Shown here: one piece after another, positions 8,174 through 16,674 of the stretch | Layout: the number at the start of each line of letters is the position of its first letter | Numbering within the stretch: the stretch's first letter is position 1 | NCBI GenBank assembly: GCA_947165085.1 | Contig: CAMUZA010000010.1 | Location: 1 to 43,485, forward strand | Length of the DNA: 43,485 bases | Source: an uncultured Clostridia bacterium | GTDB lineage: Bacteria > Bacillota > Clostridia > Oscillospirales > Oscillospiraceae | Direction of reading: 5' to 3' | Translations under genes and position numbers: made by a program | The notes under the pieces: model-generated | What the model was told of the DNA's origin: nothing | Databases searched by the model: none | What the model saw: the letters and a program-made list of their open reading frames with translations, nothing else

Positions 8174-9030
8174 TGGCGAATGGTATTCTGATTGTCGACA
8201 AGCCTGCGGACTGGACCTCTCAAGACGTGGTCAGCAAGCTGCGCGGCGTTTTTCACGAGCGGCGCGTCGGTCACGGCGGGACGCTCGACCCTATGGCGAC
8301 GGGCGTGCTGCCGGTGTTTTTCGGCAGAGCCACGCGCGCGGTGGAGTTCTTTGAGCACGCGGACAAGACCTATCTTGCGACGCTGCGGCTCGGCACGGTG
8401 ACGGACACGCAGGACGTGACCGGCACGGCGCTGGAGACACGTCCGGTCAATGTTGCCGAAGCGCAGCTTCGCGCCGTTCTGGCGCAGTTTACCGGCGAGC
8501 TCGAGCAGATCCCGCCAATGTACAGCGCGATCAAGATCGGCGGCAAAAAGCTCTACGAGCTGGCGCGCAGCGGCAAAGAAATCGAGCGCAAGCCGCGCCG
8601 GATCACGGTGTTTTCCATTGAACTGCGCGAATTTGACGGCACGGATGCCGTGCTGATGATTCATTGTTCCAAGGGCACCTATGTCCGCACGCTCTGCCAT
8701 GACATCGGTGCGGCGCTCGGCTGCGGCGGCTGCATGGCTGCGCTGCGGCGGGTGCAGGCGGGCGCGTATACGGAGGCGCAGAGCGTTCCGCTGGAGGAGA
8801 TTATACATAATCCGAACGCGGAAACCCTGCTGCTGCCGACGGACAGCCTGTTTGCCGCTTATCCCGCCGCGACACTGAACGCGGAACAGGAGAAACGCTG
8901 CCGCAACGGCGCGGAATTCTCCGCCCGTCTCGCGGACGGCACGTGGCGGCTCTATGGCGCAAACAGCGAATTCTTAGCTCTTGCCGCGGCAAAGAGCGGC
9001 ACGGTCAAGACGATCAAGAGCTTCTTTTAG
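8173..9030 (+). CDS. truB: tRNA pseudouridine(55) synthase TruB
   Basis: The 285-residue enzyme makes pseudouridine 55 in the T-loop of most tRNAs. The catalytic motif HGGTLDPMATGVLPV contains the nucleophile Asp39. The later motifs PPMYSAIKIGGKKLYELAR and KGTYVRTLCHDIGAALGCGG are also intact, and a short C-terminal PUA-like part follows. ATG 8173 overlaps the nrnA stop by one base. The ribF gene begins 8 bp after the stop. Length is normal. Confidence 0.96.
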   Translation: MANGILIVDKPADWTSQDVVSKLRGVFHERRVGHGGTLDPMATGVLPVFFGRATRAVEFFEHADKTYLATLRLGTVTDTQDVTGTALETRPVNVAEAQLRAVLAQFTGELEQIPPMYSAIKIGGKKLYELARSGKEIERKPRRITVFSIELREFDGTDAVLMIHCSKGTYVRTLCHDIGAALGCGGCMAALRRVQAGAYTEAQSVPLEEIIHNPNAETLLLPTDSLFAAYPAATLNAEQEKRCRNGAEFSARLADGTWRLYGANSEFLALAAAKSGTVKTIKSFF

Positions 9031-9038
9031 GAGAGAGT

Positions 9039-9917
9039 ATGGACAAGTGTGTTCTTGCGCTGGGTTTTTTTGACGGCGTACATCTGGGGCACGGCGCACT
9101 GCTGCGGCGCACGCGGGAGCTTGCGGATGCACTGCGTCTGCCCGCCGCCGCGCTGACCTTTGACACGCATCCGGCGGAGCTGGTCAGCGGGCAGCGCGTT
9201 GCGCTTTTGAATACGCCGCAGGAGCGGGAAACACTGATGCGCGAGCTTTACGGCATCGACGAGGTGCTGACGCTGCATTTTGACCGCGAAACGATGGCGC
9301 AGCCGTGGGACAGCTTCGTGCGCGACACGGTCTGCGGGCGCTTCGGCGCGGTGCACGTCGTCTGCGGCGAGGATTTCCGCTTCGGTGCGGGCGGCAGAGG
9401 AACGCCGGCGCTTCTGCAGGAGGAATGCGCGCGGTTCGGCGTCGGCTGCGACTGTATCGCGCAGGTCTGCATGGACGGCGCGGCGGTCTCCTCCACGCGC
9501 ATCCGCGCGCTGCTGGAAAACGGCGAAACCGCCGCGGCGGTGCGGCTGCTCGGCCACCCGCACCTTCTCACCGGGACGGTCACAACGGGAAAAAAGATTG
9601 GGCGCACCCTCGGCATCCCGACGGCGAATCTCGTCCTGCCGGACGGCGTGCTCGTGCCGAAGTTCGGCGTCTACGCCGCAAACGCGGTCTTCGACGGGCA
9701 GACCCGACGCGCCGTGGTCAATATCGGCACGCGACCGACCGTGAACGGGAAAAACGTCACCGTTGAGCCGTGGATATTGGACTTCGACGGCGACCTCTAC
9801 GGGCATAGGTTAAGGCTGGAATTGCTGGATTTCATCCGTCCCGAACGGAAGTTCTCTTCCCTTGACGCGCTGAAAGCCGAAATTCTGCGCAACGCGGAAC
9901 AGGTCAGAAATATGTAA
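9039..9917 (+). CDS. ribF: bifunctional riboflavin kinase / FAD synthetase RibF
   Basis: The 292-residue protein joins an N-terminal adenylyltransferase domain (LGFFDGVHLGH at about 8-18, later SSTRIR) to a C-terminal riboflavin kinase domain (GRTLGIPTANL, about 188-198, then PKFGVYA). It converts riboflavin to FMN and FMN to FAD. The start at 9039 leaves few residues before the nucleotide-binding loop, somewhat shorter than usual, but GGAGAGAG lies just before the ATG. It is the last operon gene; a strong terminator begins on its stop codon. Confidence 0.95.
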   Translation: MDKCVLALGFFDGVHLGHGALLRRTRELADALRLPAAALTFDTHPAELVSGQRVALLNTPQERETLMRELYGIDEVLTLHFDRETMAQPWDSFVRDTVCGRFGAVHVVCGEDFRFGAGGRGTPALLQEECARFGVGCDCIAQVCMDGAAVSSTRIRALLENGETAAAVRLLGHPHLLTGTVTTGKKIGRTLGIPTANLVLPDGVLVPKFGVYAANAVFDGQTRRAVVNIGTRPTVNGKNVTVEPWILDFDGDLYGHRLRLELLDFIRPERKFSSLDALKAEILRNAEQVRNM

Positions 9918-9946
9918 AGGACAGACGAACATCGTCTGTCCTTTTT
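9917..9946 (+). terminator. terminator of the rimP-ribF operon
   Basis: A 12-bp perfect stem, AAGGACAGACGA (9917-9928) with TCGTCTGTCCTT (9932-9943), 3-nt loop, then a T run. Confidence 0.92.
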
Positions 9947-10166
9947 CCGTACGGTTTCGCGCCGACCATGATGTTTCATGCGGTACACTTGACACCTATG
10001 GACTTTGCCCGAAATCGTTTGGCCGCCGATTTCGCATTCGTACGCAATGAAAGCAAATTCCGTCTGTGTCCGAGCGTAGTATGTGCAGCCGCGTGATAAA
10101 TATGCGACCGGTTTTCGGAATATTTCAGCTCCTGCGTGGAAACCTACGCGAAAAGGGGCTGAAAGC
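9947..10166. other. 220-bp intergenic stretch before spoVAC
   Basis: No confident gene. A minus-strand frame across this stretch contains a compositionally ordinary peptide (for example AYECEIGGQTISGKVHRCQ) but runs into the ribF terminator and has no ribosome site, so it is at best a decayed coding fragment. TTGACA occurs at 9989-9994 on the plus strand without a good -10. A promoter for spoVAC, probably for a forespore sigma factor, should lie here, but I could not place one with confidence. Confidence 0.3.
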
Positions 10167-10610
10167 ATGAAACTAACGAAAGCGGAATACGGAAAACTGG
10201 TCGATCAATACGCGCCGAAAAGCAAATGCCTGAAAAACTGTCTGAACGCCTTTTGGACAGGCGGCCTGATCTGTACACTCGGGCAGCTCCTGCTGAACTG
10301 GTTTGCTTCAATGGGTCTGGACGAGAAGACGAGCGGCGCCGCTGTCGCCGTCTGCCTGGTTCTGCTGTCCGCGATCCTGACCGGATTTGCGGTCTACGAC
10401 GACATCGCCAAGCTCGCGGGCGCGGGCACGCTCGTGCCGATCACCGGCTTTGCCAACGCCGTGGTTGCGCCCGCGATCGAGTTCAAGACCGAGGGCTTCG
10501 TCACGGGTCTGGCGGTCAAAATGTTCACCATCGCGGGACCCGTGCTGGTCTACGGCACCGCCGCGAGCGTGATCTACGGCCTGATCCTCTGGCTGACAAT
10601 GCAATTCTAA
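10167..10610 (+). CDS. spoVAC: stage V sporulation protein AC (SpoVAC)
   Basis: The 147-residue protein has about four membrane segments and the family core YDDIAKLAGAGTLVPITGFA followed by NAVVAPAIEFKTEGFVTG and KMFTIAGPVLVYG. SpoVAC sits in the inner forespore membrane, where it acts with other SpoVA proteins in dipicolinate uptake and release and can respond to membrane tension. ATG 10167 follows AAGGGG at 10153-10158. The usual partners spoVAD and spoVAE do not follow; the gene is closed by its own terminator and then convergent genes. They may be elsewhere in the genome. Confidence 0.92.
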   Translation: MKLTKAEYGKLVDQYAPKSKCLKNCLNAFWTGGLICTLGQLLLNWFASMGLDEKTSGAAVAVCLVLLSAILTGFAVYDDIAKLAGAGTLVPITGFANAVVAPAIEFKTEGFVTGLAVKMFTIAGPVLVYGTAASVIYGLILWLTMQF

Positions 10611-10612
10611 CA

Positions 10613-10648
10613 AAAACCGCCCGAAGCCGTATGGCTCCGGGCGGTTTT
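10613..10648 (+). terminator. terminator after spoVAC, probably bidirectional
   Basis: AAAACCGCCCG (10613-10623) pairs with CGGGCGGTTTT (10638-10648), with an inner stem AAGCC/GGCT. It lies between spoVAC and the convergent ABC permease ending at 10658, with A and T tracts on both sides. Confidence 0.9.
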
Positions 10649-10657
10649 GCCTATCAA

Positions 10658-11467
10658 TCACTTGAGGTCGCGCTTTTTGAAGAAGAACAGACCGATCAGC
10701 GTATGGAGCGTGCCGAAGAAGACATACGAGAGCATGCCCTCCGCGAAGATCAGCGCGCGGGAAGTCTCCTCGCCTCCGTGGATGATGCTGAGCATGCTGA
10801 GGCTGTTCAGATTGAAGATGTTTTCACCGAACGTCGGGATAAAATAGACGACGTACTTGAACGAGTCGTAATCGACGATCATCAGAATGGAGTTCACCAT
10901 GAACAGCACGAGCGTGAAAACGATCGTGAGAATGATCGTCGGCGCGGTGCTCCGGAAGATCAGCGCGAACATGGTGGAAACTGTCGCGATGAACACGAAC
11001 GACATCAGTCCGTACAGGATGAAGTACAGAATCTCCAGCCCGAGGCTCAGGGCGGTGTTCCAATAGAACGGGAAGAACAGAAGCGCCAGCGCGACCGTGA
11101 CGAGGGCGTAGACCGCGATCACGACCACCGTGAACAGCATGGAGATGAGCAGATGAGAAAGATAGATCGCGCTGCGGCGGTTGCCGGCGATGACCTTGTT
11201 GCGCAGGGTGCCGTTGGAGCAGTCCAGACAGACGATGATCCCCGCGAACACAGGCAGGATCAGTCCGATGTTGTTCGTCAGAGAAAAGGCGGAGCCGATG
11301 ACCGTGTTCGCGCTGAACAGCTGGGTTTCTCCCGAGCCGGAGAGCGCGTCGAGTCCGGCGTACAGCAGGACGATCAAAACAGGGAAGGCGACCGCAAGAA
11401 TCAGGGCGATCAGCGTCAGGCGGCTTTTGCGCAGATGGTAGAAATCCGCTTTCAGAAGTCTTTTCAT
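10658..11467 (-). CDS. ABC-2 type transporter permease
   Basis: The 269-residue integral membrane protein has about six hydrophobic segments and the start MKRLLKADFYHLRKSRLTLI, typical of ABC-2 permeases of the BcrB/lantibiotic-immunity class. ATG at 11465-11467 overlaps the ATPase stop by 4 bp (ATGA) and follows GGGGGAA. It pairs with the ATPase encoded just upstream to form an exporter in the cytoplasmic membrane. Substrate cannot be read from the sequence; no bacteriocin gene is adjacent, so general peptide or drug efflux is equally possible. Confidence 0.85.
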   Translation of the reverse strand: MKRLLKADFYHLRKSRLTLIALILAVAFPVLIVLLYAGLDALSGSGETQLFSANTVIGSAFSLTNNIGLILPVFAGIIVCLDCSNGTLRNKVIAGNRRSAIYLSHLLISMLFTVVVIAVYALVTVALALLFFPFYWNTALSLGLEILYFILYGLMSFVFIATVSTMFALIFRSTAPTIILTIVFTLVLFMVNSILMIVDYDSFKYVVYFIPTFGENIFNLNSLSMLSIIHGGEETSRALIFAEGMLSYVFFGTLHTLIGLFFFKKRDLK

Positions 11468-12384
11468 GCGATGTTCCCCCTTCCGAGCAGACGGATGTAG
11501 TGATCCTCGATCGTCTCCTCCAGCGTATTCACGGAACGAATGCGAATGCCCTGCGAGGTGAGGACCCACATCACGCGATTCAGATCAGCGTCGCCGTAGA
11601 CCGCGACTCTGCCGTTCTCCATCGCGATCTCCGGGAAGCTGCCGTCCGCCTGCAGCGCGGCAGCGGCAGCCTCCGCGTTTTCCGCGTCGATGATGATGCG
11701 CCGTCTGGCGTTGCGGTGCAGATCCTCCATGCGGATCTCCTCGAGCAGCACGCCGTGGGAGATCACGCCGATCTTCGTGCAGATCTTCTCCAGCTCCGAG
11801 AGGATATGGCTGGAGATCAGGAAGGTGACGCCCTCGCTGTGCAGCTTCAGGATCGTCTCTCTCACTTCAATGAAGCCCTGCGGATCGAGTCCGTTCATCG
11901 GCTCGTCCAGGATAATGAAATCTGCGCCGGAAACGAGGACCATGGCGATGCCGAGACGCTGACGCATGCCGAGCGAGAATTTGCCGACCTTACGCTTGGC
12001 GATCTCGTCGTAATTCAGTCCGACGCGCCGGATGAGGGCGATCAGCTCCTCGTCCGTCCGGCTGACGCCCGTGATATAGCTCTGCAGCTTCATGTTCTCC
12101 AGCGCCGTCATGCTGCGGCTCATCGTCGCCGCCTCGACGATCGCGCCGGTGTGTCTGCGGACCTCGTAGAGCGCGGGCGAATCGTTCGACACGCCGCAGA
12201 TGGCGTACGAGCCGGAGGTCGGCGCGGCGAGTCCGGTCACAAGGCGGATCAGGGTCGTCTTGCCTGCGCCGTTTTCGCCGACAAAGCCGTAAATGTCGCC
12301 TTTTTCGATGTGCATGGAAACGTGTTTTACTGCGTATTGCCCTTTGTAAACCTTACAAAGATCGCATGTTGTCAAAACGTCCAA
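11464..12384 (-). CDS. ABC transporter ATPase, BcrA/lantibiotic-export-like
   Basis: The 306-residue ATPase has Walker A GENGAGKT (36-43), signature FSLGMRQRLGIA, and Walker B FIILDEPMNGLDP. A C-terminal extension after about residue 215 is typical of ABC-2 exporters of the BcrA class. The start is TTG at 12382-12384, chosen because AAGGAGG lies 8 nt upstream on the minus strand. It is the first gene of a two-gene unit with the permease. No promoter of good quality is seen between it and the rpsI terminator at 12428-12459, so transcription may start within that gap or be weak. Confidence 0.9.
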   Translation of the reverse strand: MDVLTTCDLCKVYKGQYAVKHVSMHIEKGDIYGFVGENGAGKTTLIRLVTGLAAPTSGSYAICGVSNDSPALYEVRRHTGAIVEAATMSRSMTALENMKLQSYITGVSRTDEELIALIRRVGLNYDEIAKRKVGKFSLGMRQRLGIAMVLVSGADFIILDEPMNGLDPQGFIEVRETILKLHSEGVTFLISSHILSELEKICTKIGVISHGVLLEEIRMEDLHRNARRRIIIDAENAEAAAAALQADGSFPEIAMENGRVAVYGDADLNRVMWVLTSQGIRIRSVNTLEETIEDHYIRLLGRGNIA

Positions 12385-12427
12385 TTCTTTTCCTCCTTCT
12401 GAAACTATAAATAAACGGAAAAAAGAA

Positions 12428-12459
12428 AAACCCCGAAAAATCTTGATTTTTCGGGGTTT
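12428..12459 (-). terminator. terminator of the rplM-rpsI operon
   Basis: A 14-bp inverted repeat: AAACCCCGAAAAAT (12428-12441) with ATTTTTCGGGGTTT (12446-12459). On the minus strand it is followed by a T-rich run, just after the rpsI stop. Confidence 0.92.
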
Positions 12460-12466
12460 GGGCAGA

Positions 12467-12871
12467 TTATCTCTTGCTGAACTGCGGAGCGCGACGGGCG
12501 GCTTTCAAGCCGTACTTCTTTCTCTCCTTCATTCTCGGGTCACGGGTCAGATAGCCCGCAGCCTTCAGCGTGCCGCGATACTCAGCGTTGACGCCGAGGA
12601 GAGCGCGGGAAATGCCATGACGGATGGCGCCGGCCTGACCGGTCACGCCGCCGCCCTTGACGGTGCAGATCACGTCGACCTTGCCGACGGTCTCGGTAGC
12701 GACCAGCGGCTGACGGACGATCAGCTTCAGGGTATCCAGACCGAAGTAGTCGTCGATATCACGGCCGTTGATGATGATGGAGCCGGTGCCGTTCTCGTAA
12801 ACGCGAACGCGGGCGATGGAAGACTTACGTCTGCCGGTGCCGTACTGATACTGTCTCTTGCTCTCGTACAT
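12467..12871 (-). CDS. rpsI: 30S ribosomal protein S9
   Basis: The 134-residue protein carries the S9 signatures [15 protein letters not shown] (about 10-24), [20 protein letters not shown] (about 73-92) and the C-terminal [16 protein letters not shown] tail that reaches the P-site tRNA. It lies 18 bp after rplM in the universal L13-S9 order. The usual S9 length is about 130 residues. A strong terminator follows. Confidence 0.97.
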   Translation of the reverse strand: MYESKRQYQYGTGRRKSSIARVRVYENGTGSIIINGRDIDDYFGLDTLKLIVRQPLVATETVGKVDVICTVKGGGVTGQAGAIRHGISRALLGVNAEYRGTLKAAGYLTRDPRMKERKKYGLKAARRAPQFSKR

Positions 12872-12889
12872 AGTCTGTTACCTCCTGCA

Positions 12890-13321
12890 TTAGTCCTGCG
12901 TCCAGGCTTCGGGCTTCTGAGCTGCGTGCGGATGCTCAGCGCCGGAATAAACCTTCAGACGGTTGATGGCGTTGCGGCCGAGGGTGTTCTTGGGAAGCAT
13001 GCCCTTGACAGCCAGCTCGAACGCGAATTCGGGACGCTCTGCCATGAGGGTCTTGTACTTGACTTCCTTCAGACCGCCGATCCAACCGGAGTGACGGCGA
13101 TAGAACTTCTGATCGAGCTTGCGGCCGGTGAGGACGGCCTTGTCGGCGTTGATGACGATGACGAAGTCGCCGCAGTCAACGTTCGGGGTGAAATCGGGCT
13201 TGATCTTGCCGCGCAGGATGTTCGCAGCGATGACGGCGGTACGGCCCAGGGGCTTGCCGGCAGCATCGAGAACGTACCACTTGCGCTGCAAATCTTCTTT
13301 TCTGACCAGGGTAGTGGACAT
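12890..13321 (-). CDS. rplM: 50S ribosomal protein L13
   Basis: The 143-residue protein matches L13: [20 protein letters not shown] near the N terminus, [18 protein letters not shown] (about 51-68), and [19 protein letters not shown] (about 108-126). ATG at 13321 follows AAGGAG. A consensus promoter and a structured leader lie upstream. L13 is an early assembly protein of the 50S subunit. Confidence 0.97.
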   Translation of the reverse strand: MSTTLVRKEDLQRKWYVLDAAGKPLGRTAVIAANILRGKIKPDFTPNVDCGDFVIVINADKAVLTGRKLDQKFYRRHSGWIGGLKEVKYKTLMAERPEFAFELAVKGMLPKNTLGRNAINRLKVYSGAEHPHAAQKPEAWTQD

Positions 13322-13362
13322 GACGTTTTCTCCTTATATGGTAATAAATATTTTGACAAATC

Positions 13363-13393
13363 GAGGCTGAATGCGTACAATATACGCACAGCT
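13363..13393 (-). promoter_or_regulatory. leader hairpin of rplM, candidate L13 autoregulatory element
   Basis: In the transcribed leader, GCTG and GCGTA pair with TACGC and CAGC across a small loop, with a T-T mismatch in the stem. It lies between the promoter at 13399-13427 and the rplM start. Low-GC Gram-positives carry an L13 leader RNA in this place; a match is plausible but was not tested by a covariance model. Confidence 0.45.
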
Positions 13394-13398
13394 TCGTC

Positions 13399-13427
13399 AT
13401 AGTATCATGGCGAAAACCGAATGTCAA
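13399..13427 (-). promoter_or_regulatory. promoter of rplM-rpsI
   Basis: On the minus strand TTGACA (13422-13427), 17 nt, TACTAT (13399-13404). The expected leader is about 70 nt and contains the hairpin at 13363-13393. Confidence 0.82.
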
Positions 13428-13567
13428 GCAGAATTTTGCGAGATTTTAAATTTCTATGAGAGAACTCTTGTTTTCTCGCATATTCTCTCTGATACTCTCG
13501 TATTCTCACTTTCAAATTTACGGATTATTTCGAATGATCCCAATCTTTTATGAAATCGGGTGATGTG

Positions 13568-14305
13568 ATGCAGCGTTTGATGGGACTGGTGCGCCGCTGC
13601 GCCGACGATTACCGCATGATCGCGCCGAACGACAAAATCGCGGTCGGCGTGTCCGGCGGAAAGGATTCTTTAACTCTTTTATACCTGCTTGCCGCCATGC
13701 GCGCGTACTATCCGCAGCCGTATGAGCTGACGGCGATCACGATCGACATGGGGCTGGAGGGTATGGACTTTTCGCCTATCGGCGACCTGTGCGAAAAGCT
13801 GAACGTCCCGTTTCAGATCGTCAGGACGGAGATCGCGCCGATCATCTTCGATTATCGCAAGGAGAAGAATCCCTGCTCAATGTGCGCCAAAATGCGCCGC
13901 GGCGCGCTGAACAAGGCGCTTCTGGATCAGGGGTTCTCCAAGGTCGCCCTCGGGCACCACTACGACGACGCGGTGGAGACCTTCCTGATGAGCCTGATTT
14001 ACGAAGGGCGCCTGAGCTGCTTCCAGCCCGTGACGTACCTTGACCGCACCGGCGTGACGCAGATCCGCCCGATGCTCTATCTGACGGAGGGCATGGTGCG
14101 CCGCTTCGCGGAAGAAATGCGGCTTCCGGTCGTGCATAACGTCTGCCCCGCCGACAAAAACACGAAGCGCGAGGAGATCAAGCGGCTCGTCGCGCAGCTC
14201 TCGCAGACCTATCCCGATCTCAAGGAGCGCGTTTTCGGCGCGATCCAGCGTCTGCCGCTGCCCGAATGGGGCGTGCAGCCGCATCCGCGTCATAAGGATA
14301 TTTAG
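13568..14305 (+). CDS. TtcA-like tRNA thiolation ATPase (PP-loop family)
   Basis: The 245-residue PP-loop ATPase has SGGKDS at 29-34 and a CxxC pair Cys103/Cys106 (PCSMC) plus Cys193, as in TtcA proteins where three cysteines hold an iron-sulfur cluster. TtcA adds sulfur to cytidine 32 of some tRNAs; Firmicute relatives can have other tRNA targets, so the exact base is uncertain. The start 13568 is chosen over 13550 because GGTGATG precedes it, though the site is not strong. A possible promoter TTGTTT-17 nt-GATACT lies upstream near 13468-13496. Confidence 0.85.
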   Translation: MQRLMGLVRRCADDYRMIAPNDKIAVGVSGGKDSLTLLYLLAAMRAYYPQPYELTAITIDMGLEGMDFSPIGDLCEKLNVPFQIVRTEIAPIIFDYRKEKNPCSMCAKMRRGALNKALLDQGFSKVALGHHYDDAVETFLMSLIYEGRLSCFQPVTYLDRTGVTQIRPMLYLTEGMVRRFAEEMRLPVVHNVCPADKNTKREEIKRLVAQLSQTYPDLKERVFGAIQRLPLPEWGVQPHPRHKDI

Positions 14306-14313
14306 CAAAAGAA

Positions 14314-14350
14314 CAGCGCCGCAGGCAGATCGCCTGCGGCGCTGGTTTTA
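14314..14350. terminator. bidirectional terminator between the thiolase gene and wecB
   Basis: A 13-bp GC-rich stem (CAGCGCCGCAGGC with GCCTGCGGCGCTG) ends near 14343 and is followed by TTTT on the plus strand; it separates convergent genes ending at 14305 and 14358. Confidence 0.88.
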
Positions 14351-14357
14351 TCATGAG

Positions 14358-15506
14358 TCACGCCTTGAAATCGGCGGGTTTTTCGCTGCGCAGACCGAAG
14401 TGCCATTCGATCGCGTCGGCGATGCGGCGGCAGGCGTTTCCGTCGCCGTAGGGGTTGACGGCGCGCGCCATCTTTTCGTATTCCTCCGGCTGCTCCAGAA
14501 GCATCTTCGCCAGGCGGACGATATTGTCATATTCCACGCCGGCGAGCTTCACTGTGCCCGCCGCGACTGCCTCGGGACGTTCCGTTTCGCGGCGCAGGAC
14601 AAGAACGGGCTTTCCCATCGCGGGCGCTTCCTCCTGCAGTCCGCCGGAGTCGGTCATGACGAAGCAGCAGCGCGCCATGAGGTTGTGCATTTCCTCCACG
14701 TCGACCGGATCGATCAGATGAACGCGCTCCACGCCGCCCAATTCCTCGCGGGCGCAGTCGCGCACGGCGGGACTCAGATGGACGGGGTAGACGATCTCGA
14801 CCTCCGGGTGGGTCAGGACGACCTCGCGCACGGCGCGGAAGATGTCGCGCATCGGCTGCCCGTAGTTTTCTCTGCGGTGGCAGGTCAGCGCGATGATTTT
14901 TTTGCCTGCAAAATCCAGTTCGTTCAGCGCCTGCGTGGTGAAGCGGTAATCGTCGCGGACGGTGGTTTTCATCGCGTCGATGACGGTGTTGCCGGTGACG
15001 AAGATCTCGCCGCGGACCGCCTCTTTGCGCAGGTTCTCCGCGTTGGCGGCAGTCGGGGAGAAGTGCAGGGCGGCTAAACGCGCGACCAGCGTGCGGTTCA
15101 TCTCCTCGGGGAAGGGCGAATAGCGGTCGTAGGTACGCAGACCGGCCTCCACGTGTCCGACGGGGATCTTGTGATAGAACGCCGCCAGGGCGCCGGCAAA
15201 GGTGGTGGAGGTGTCGCCGTGGACGAGGATCAGATCCGGCTTCGCCTCGTCCAGCACTTCGTCCATGCCCAGAAGGGCGCGGGTCGTGATGGAGGACAGC
15301 GTCTGCTGCTTCTGCATGATGTTGAGGTCAAAGTCCGCGCGCAGGCGGAAAATCTCCATCACGGAGTCCAGCATTTCGCGGTGCTGACCTGTCAGACAGC
15401 AGAGCGAGTCAAAGTGCTCCCGTCCTGCCAGCTCGCGCACGAGCGGCGCCATCTTGATCGCCTCCGGCCGGGTGCCGAAGACGGACATGATCTTATATTT
15501 TTTCAT
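14358..15506 (-). CDS. wecB: UDP-N-acetylglucosamine 2-epimerase, non-hydrolysing
   Basis: The 382-residue enzyme converts UDP-GlcNAc to UDP-ManNAc for surface polysaccharide or teichoic-acid-type linkage units. Visible motifs: FGTRPEAIKMAPLV (about 10-23), LVHGDTSTTFAGALAAFY, GHVEAGLRTYDRYSPFPEE, TCHRRENYGQP and the uridine-binding MTDSGGLQEEAP. The start ATG at 15504-15506 follows GGAGGAA and lies inside the end of the tagO/wecA gene, a 14-bp overlap. Pairing with the initiating GlcNAc-1-P transferase supports a shared cell-wall glycan pathway. Confidence 0.95.
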   Translation of the reverse strand: MKKYKIMSVFGTRPEAIKMAPLVRELAGREHFDSLCCLTGQHREMLDSVMEIFRLRADFDLNIMQKQQTLSSITTRALLGMDEVLDEAKPDLILVHGDTSTTFAGALAAFYHKIPVGHVEAGLRTYDRYSPFPEEMNRTLVARLAALHFSPTAANAENLRKEAVRGEIFVTGNTVIDAMKTTVRDDYRFTTQALNELDFAGKKIIALTCHRRENYGQPMRDIFRAVREVVLTHPEVEIVYPVHLSPAVRDCAREELGGVERVHLIDPVDVEEMHNLMARCCFVMTDSGGLQEEAPAMGKPVLVLRRETERPEAVAAGTVKLAGVEYDNIVRLAKMLLEQPEEYEKMARAVNPYGDGNACRRIADAIEWHFGLRSEKPADFKA

Positions 15507-16656
15507 TCTGCTGTTCCTCCTGCGGGGCAATCTGCGCGACATCGTTTCCGGTCTCCGGAGAAACCTCCGGCGGCGCTTCCTGCGCGGCTGCTTCCGCCGC
15601 CTCCGCGCGAGGCTTCTTCGCGTGGTGCGTTCCGAAGATCAGACCGACGCCGATCGCTCCGACGACAATGATCGCGATCAGGAAGATCATCGCCTGGATC
15701 TCGCCGCGGTCGGTCAGCACGACGGCGGACAGACCGAGGATCGCGGACAGAAGGTACGAGATCGCGACCGCCTGCTTCTGTGAAAAGCCCATGTCGATCA
15801 GCCGGTGATGCACATGACCGCGGTCTGCGTGCATGGGACTCTGCCCGTGCGCCAAGCGGCGGATGACCGCGAAGCAGATGTCGAAGATCGGCAGTCCGAG
15901 CACCAGAAAGGGCACGGCGAACGAGATCACGGCGTAGGTCTTGAACAGACCGAAGATGGAAATGGACGCCAGCATGAAGCCGAGGAAGGTCGAGCCGGTA
16001 TCGCCCATGAAAATCGTGGCGGGGTTGAAATTATAGGGAATAAAGCCGACGCACGCGCCGACCAGCGCGGCAAGCAAAATCGCGCAGACCATGGCGGTCG
16101 GGTCGGGGAGGAGCAGGAGGGCGACGATCAGCATCGTGCCGGCGGAGATCGCGCTGACGCCGGCGGCGAGGCCGTCCAGACCGTCGATAAAGTTGATCGC
16201 GTTGGTGATCGCGACGATCCAGATCACGCTGACGGGGTAGGAGAGCCAGTCCGGCACCTTGAACCCCATGAAAGTATCAATGCGGCAGCCGTAGAGCACA
16301 ACGATGACCGCGGCGACGATCTGTACGAGGAACTTCGGCAGGGCGCGGAGGGTCAGAATGTCGTCCAGCACGCCCAGAATGAGGATGACGACCGAGCCGA
16401 GCAGGATGCCCGCCAGCTCGGGGCGTTCGTTGAGCTTCTGGAAGATCAGAACGCTGATCAGAAAACCGAGGAAGATCGCAAGTCCGCCCATGCGCGGGAT
16501 CGGGGTATGGTGCATTCTGCGCTCATCCTTCGGCACGTCCATCGCGCCGACCTTTTTCGCCAGCAGCTTGACCAGCGGCGTCAGGGCGCAGGAGATCGCG
16601 GCGGCAACGAGCATCGCCAGACCGACCTTGAGCAGAAATATCGGGTCTAAAACCAT
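15493..16656 (-). CDS. undecaprenyl-phosphate GlcNAc-1-phosphate transferase (TagO/WecA type)
   Basis: The 387-residue protein has about ten or eleven membrane segments and MraY/WecA family motifs: DERRMHHTPIPRMGG (about 44-58), DDILTL, INFIDGLDGLAAG, and the His-rich HADRGHVHHRL that distinguishes hexosamine-phosphate transferases of this class from MraY. It loads GlcNAc-1-P on undecaprenyl phosphate, starting teichoic acid or surface-polymer synthesis. An unusual acidic, Ala/Glu/Pro-rich cytoplasmic tail of about 40 residues follows the last membrane segment. It overlaps wecB by 14 bp. Confidence 0.93.
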   Translation of the reverse strand: MVLDPIFLLKVGLAMLVAAAISCALTPLVKLLAKKVGAMDVPKDERRMHHTPIPRMGGLAIFLGFLISVLIFQKLNERPELAGILLGSVVILILGVLDDILTLRALPKFLVQIVAAVIVVLYGCRIDTFMGFKVPDWLSYPVSVIWIVAITNAINFIDGLDGLAAGVSAISAGTMLIVALLLLPDPTAMVCAILLAALVGACVGFIPYNFNPATIFMGDTGSTFLGFMLASISIFGLFKTYAVISFAVPFLVLGLPIFDICFAVIRRLAHGQSPMHADRGHVHHRLIDMGFSQKQAVAISYLLSAILGLSAVVLTDRGEIQAMIFLIAIIVVGAIGVGLIFGTHHAKKPRAEAAEAAAQEAPPEVSPETGNDVAQIAPQEEQQNEKI

Positions 16657-16674
16657 GGCGTTATCCTCCTTGCG

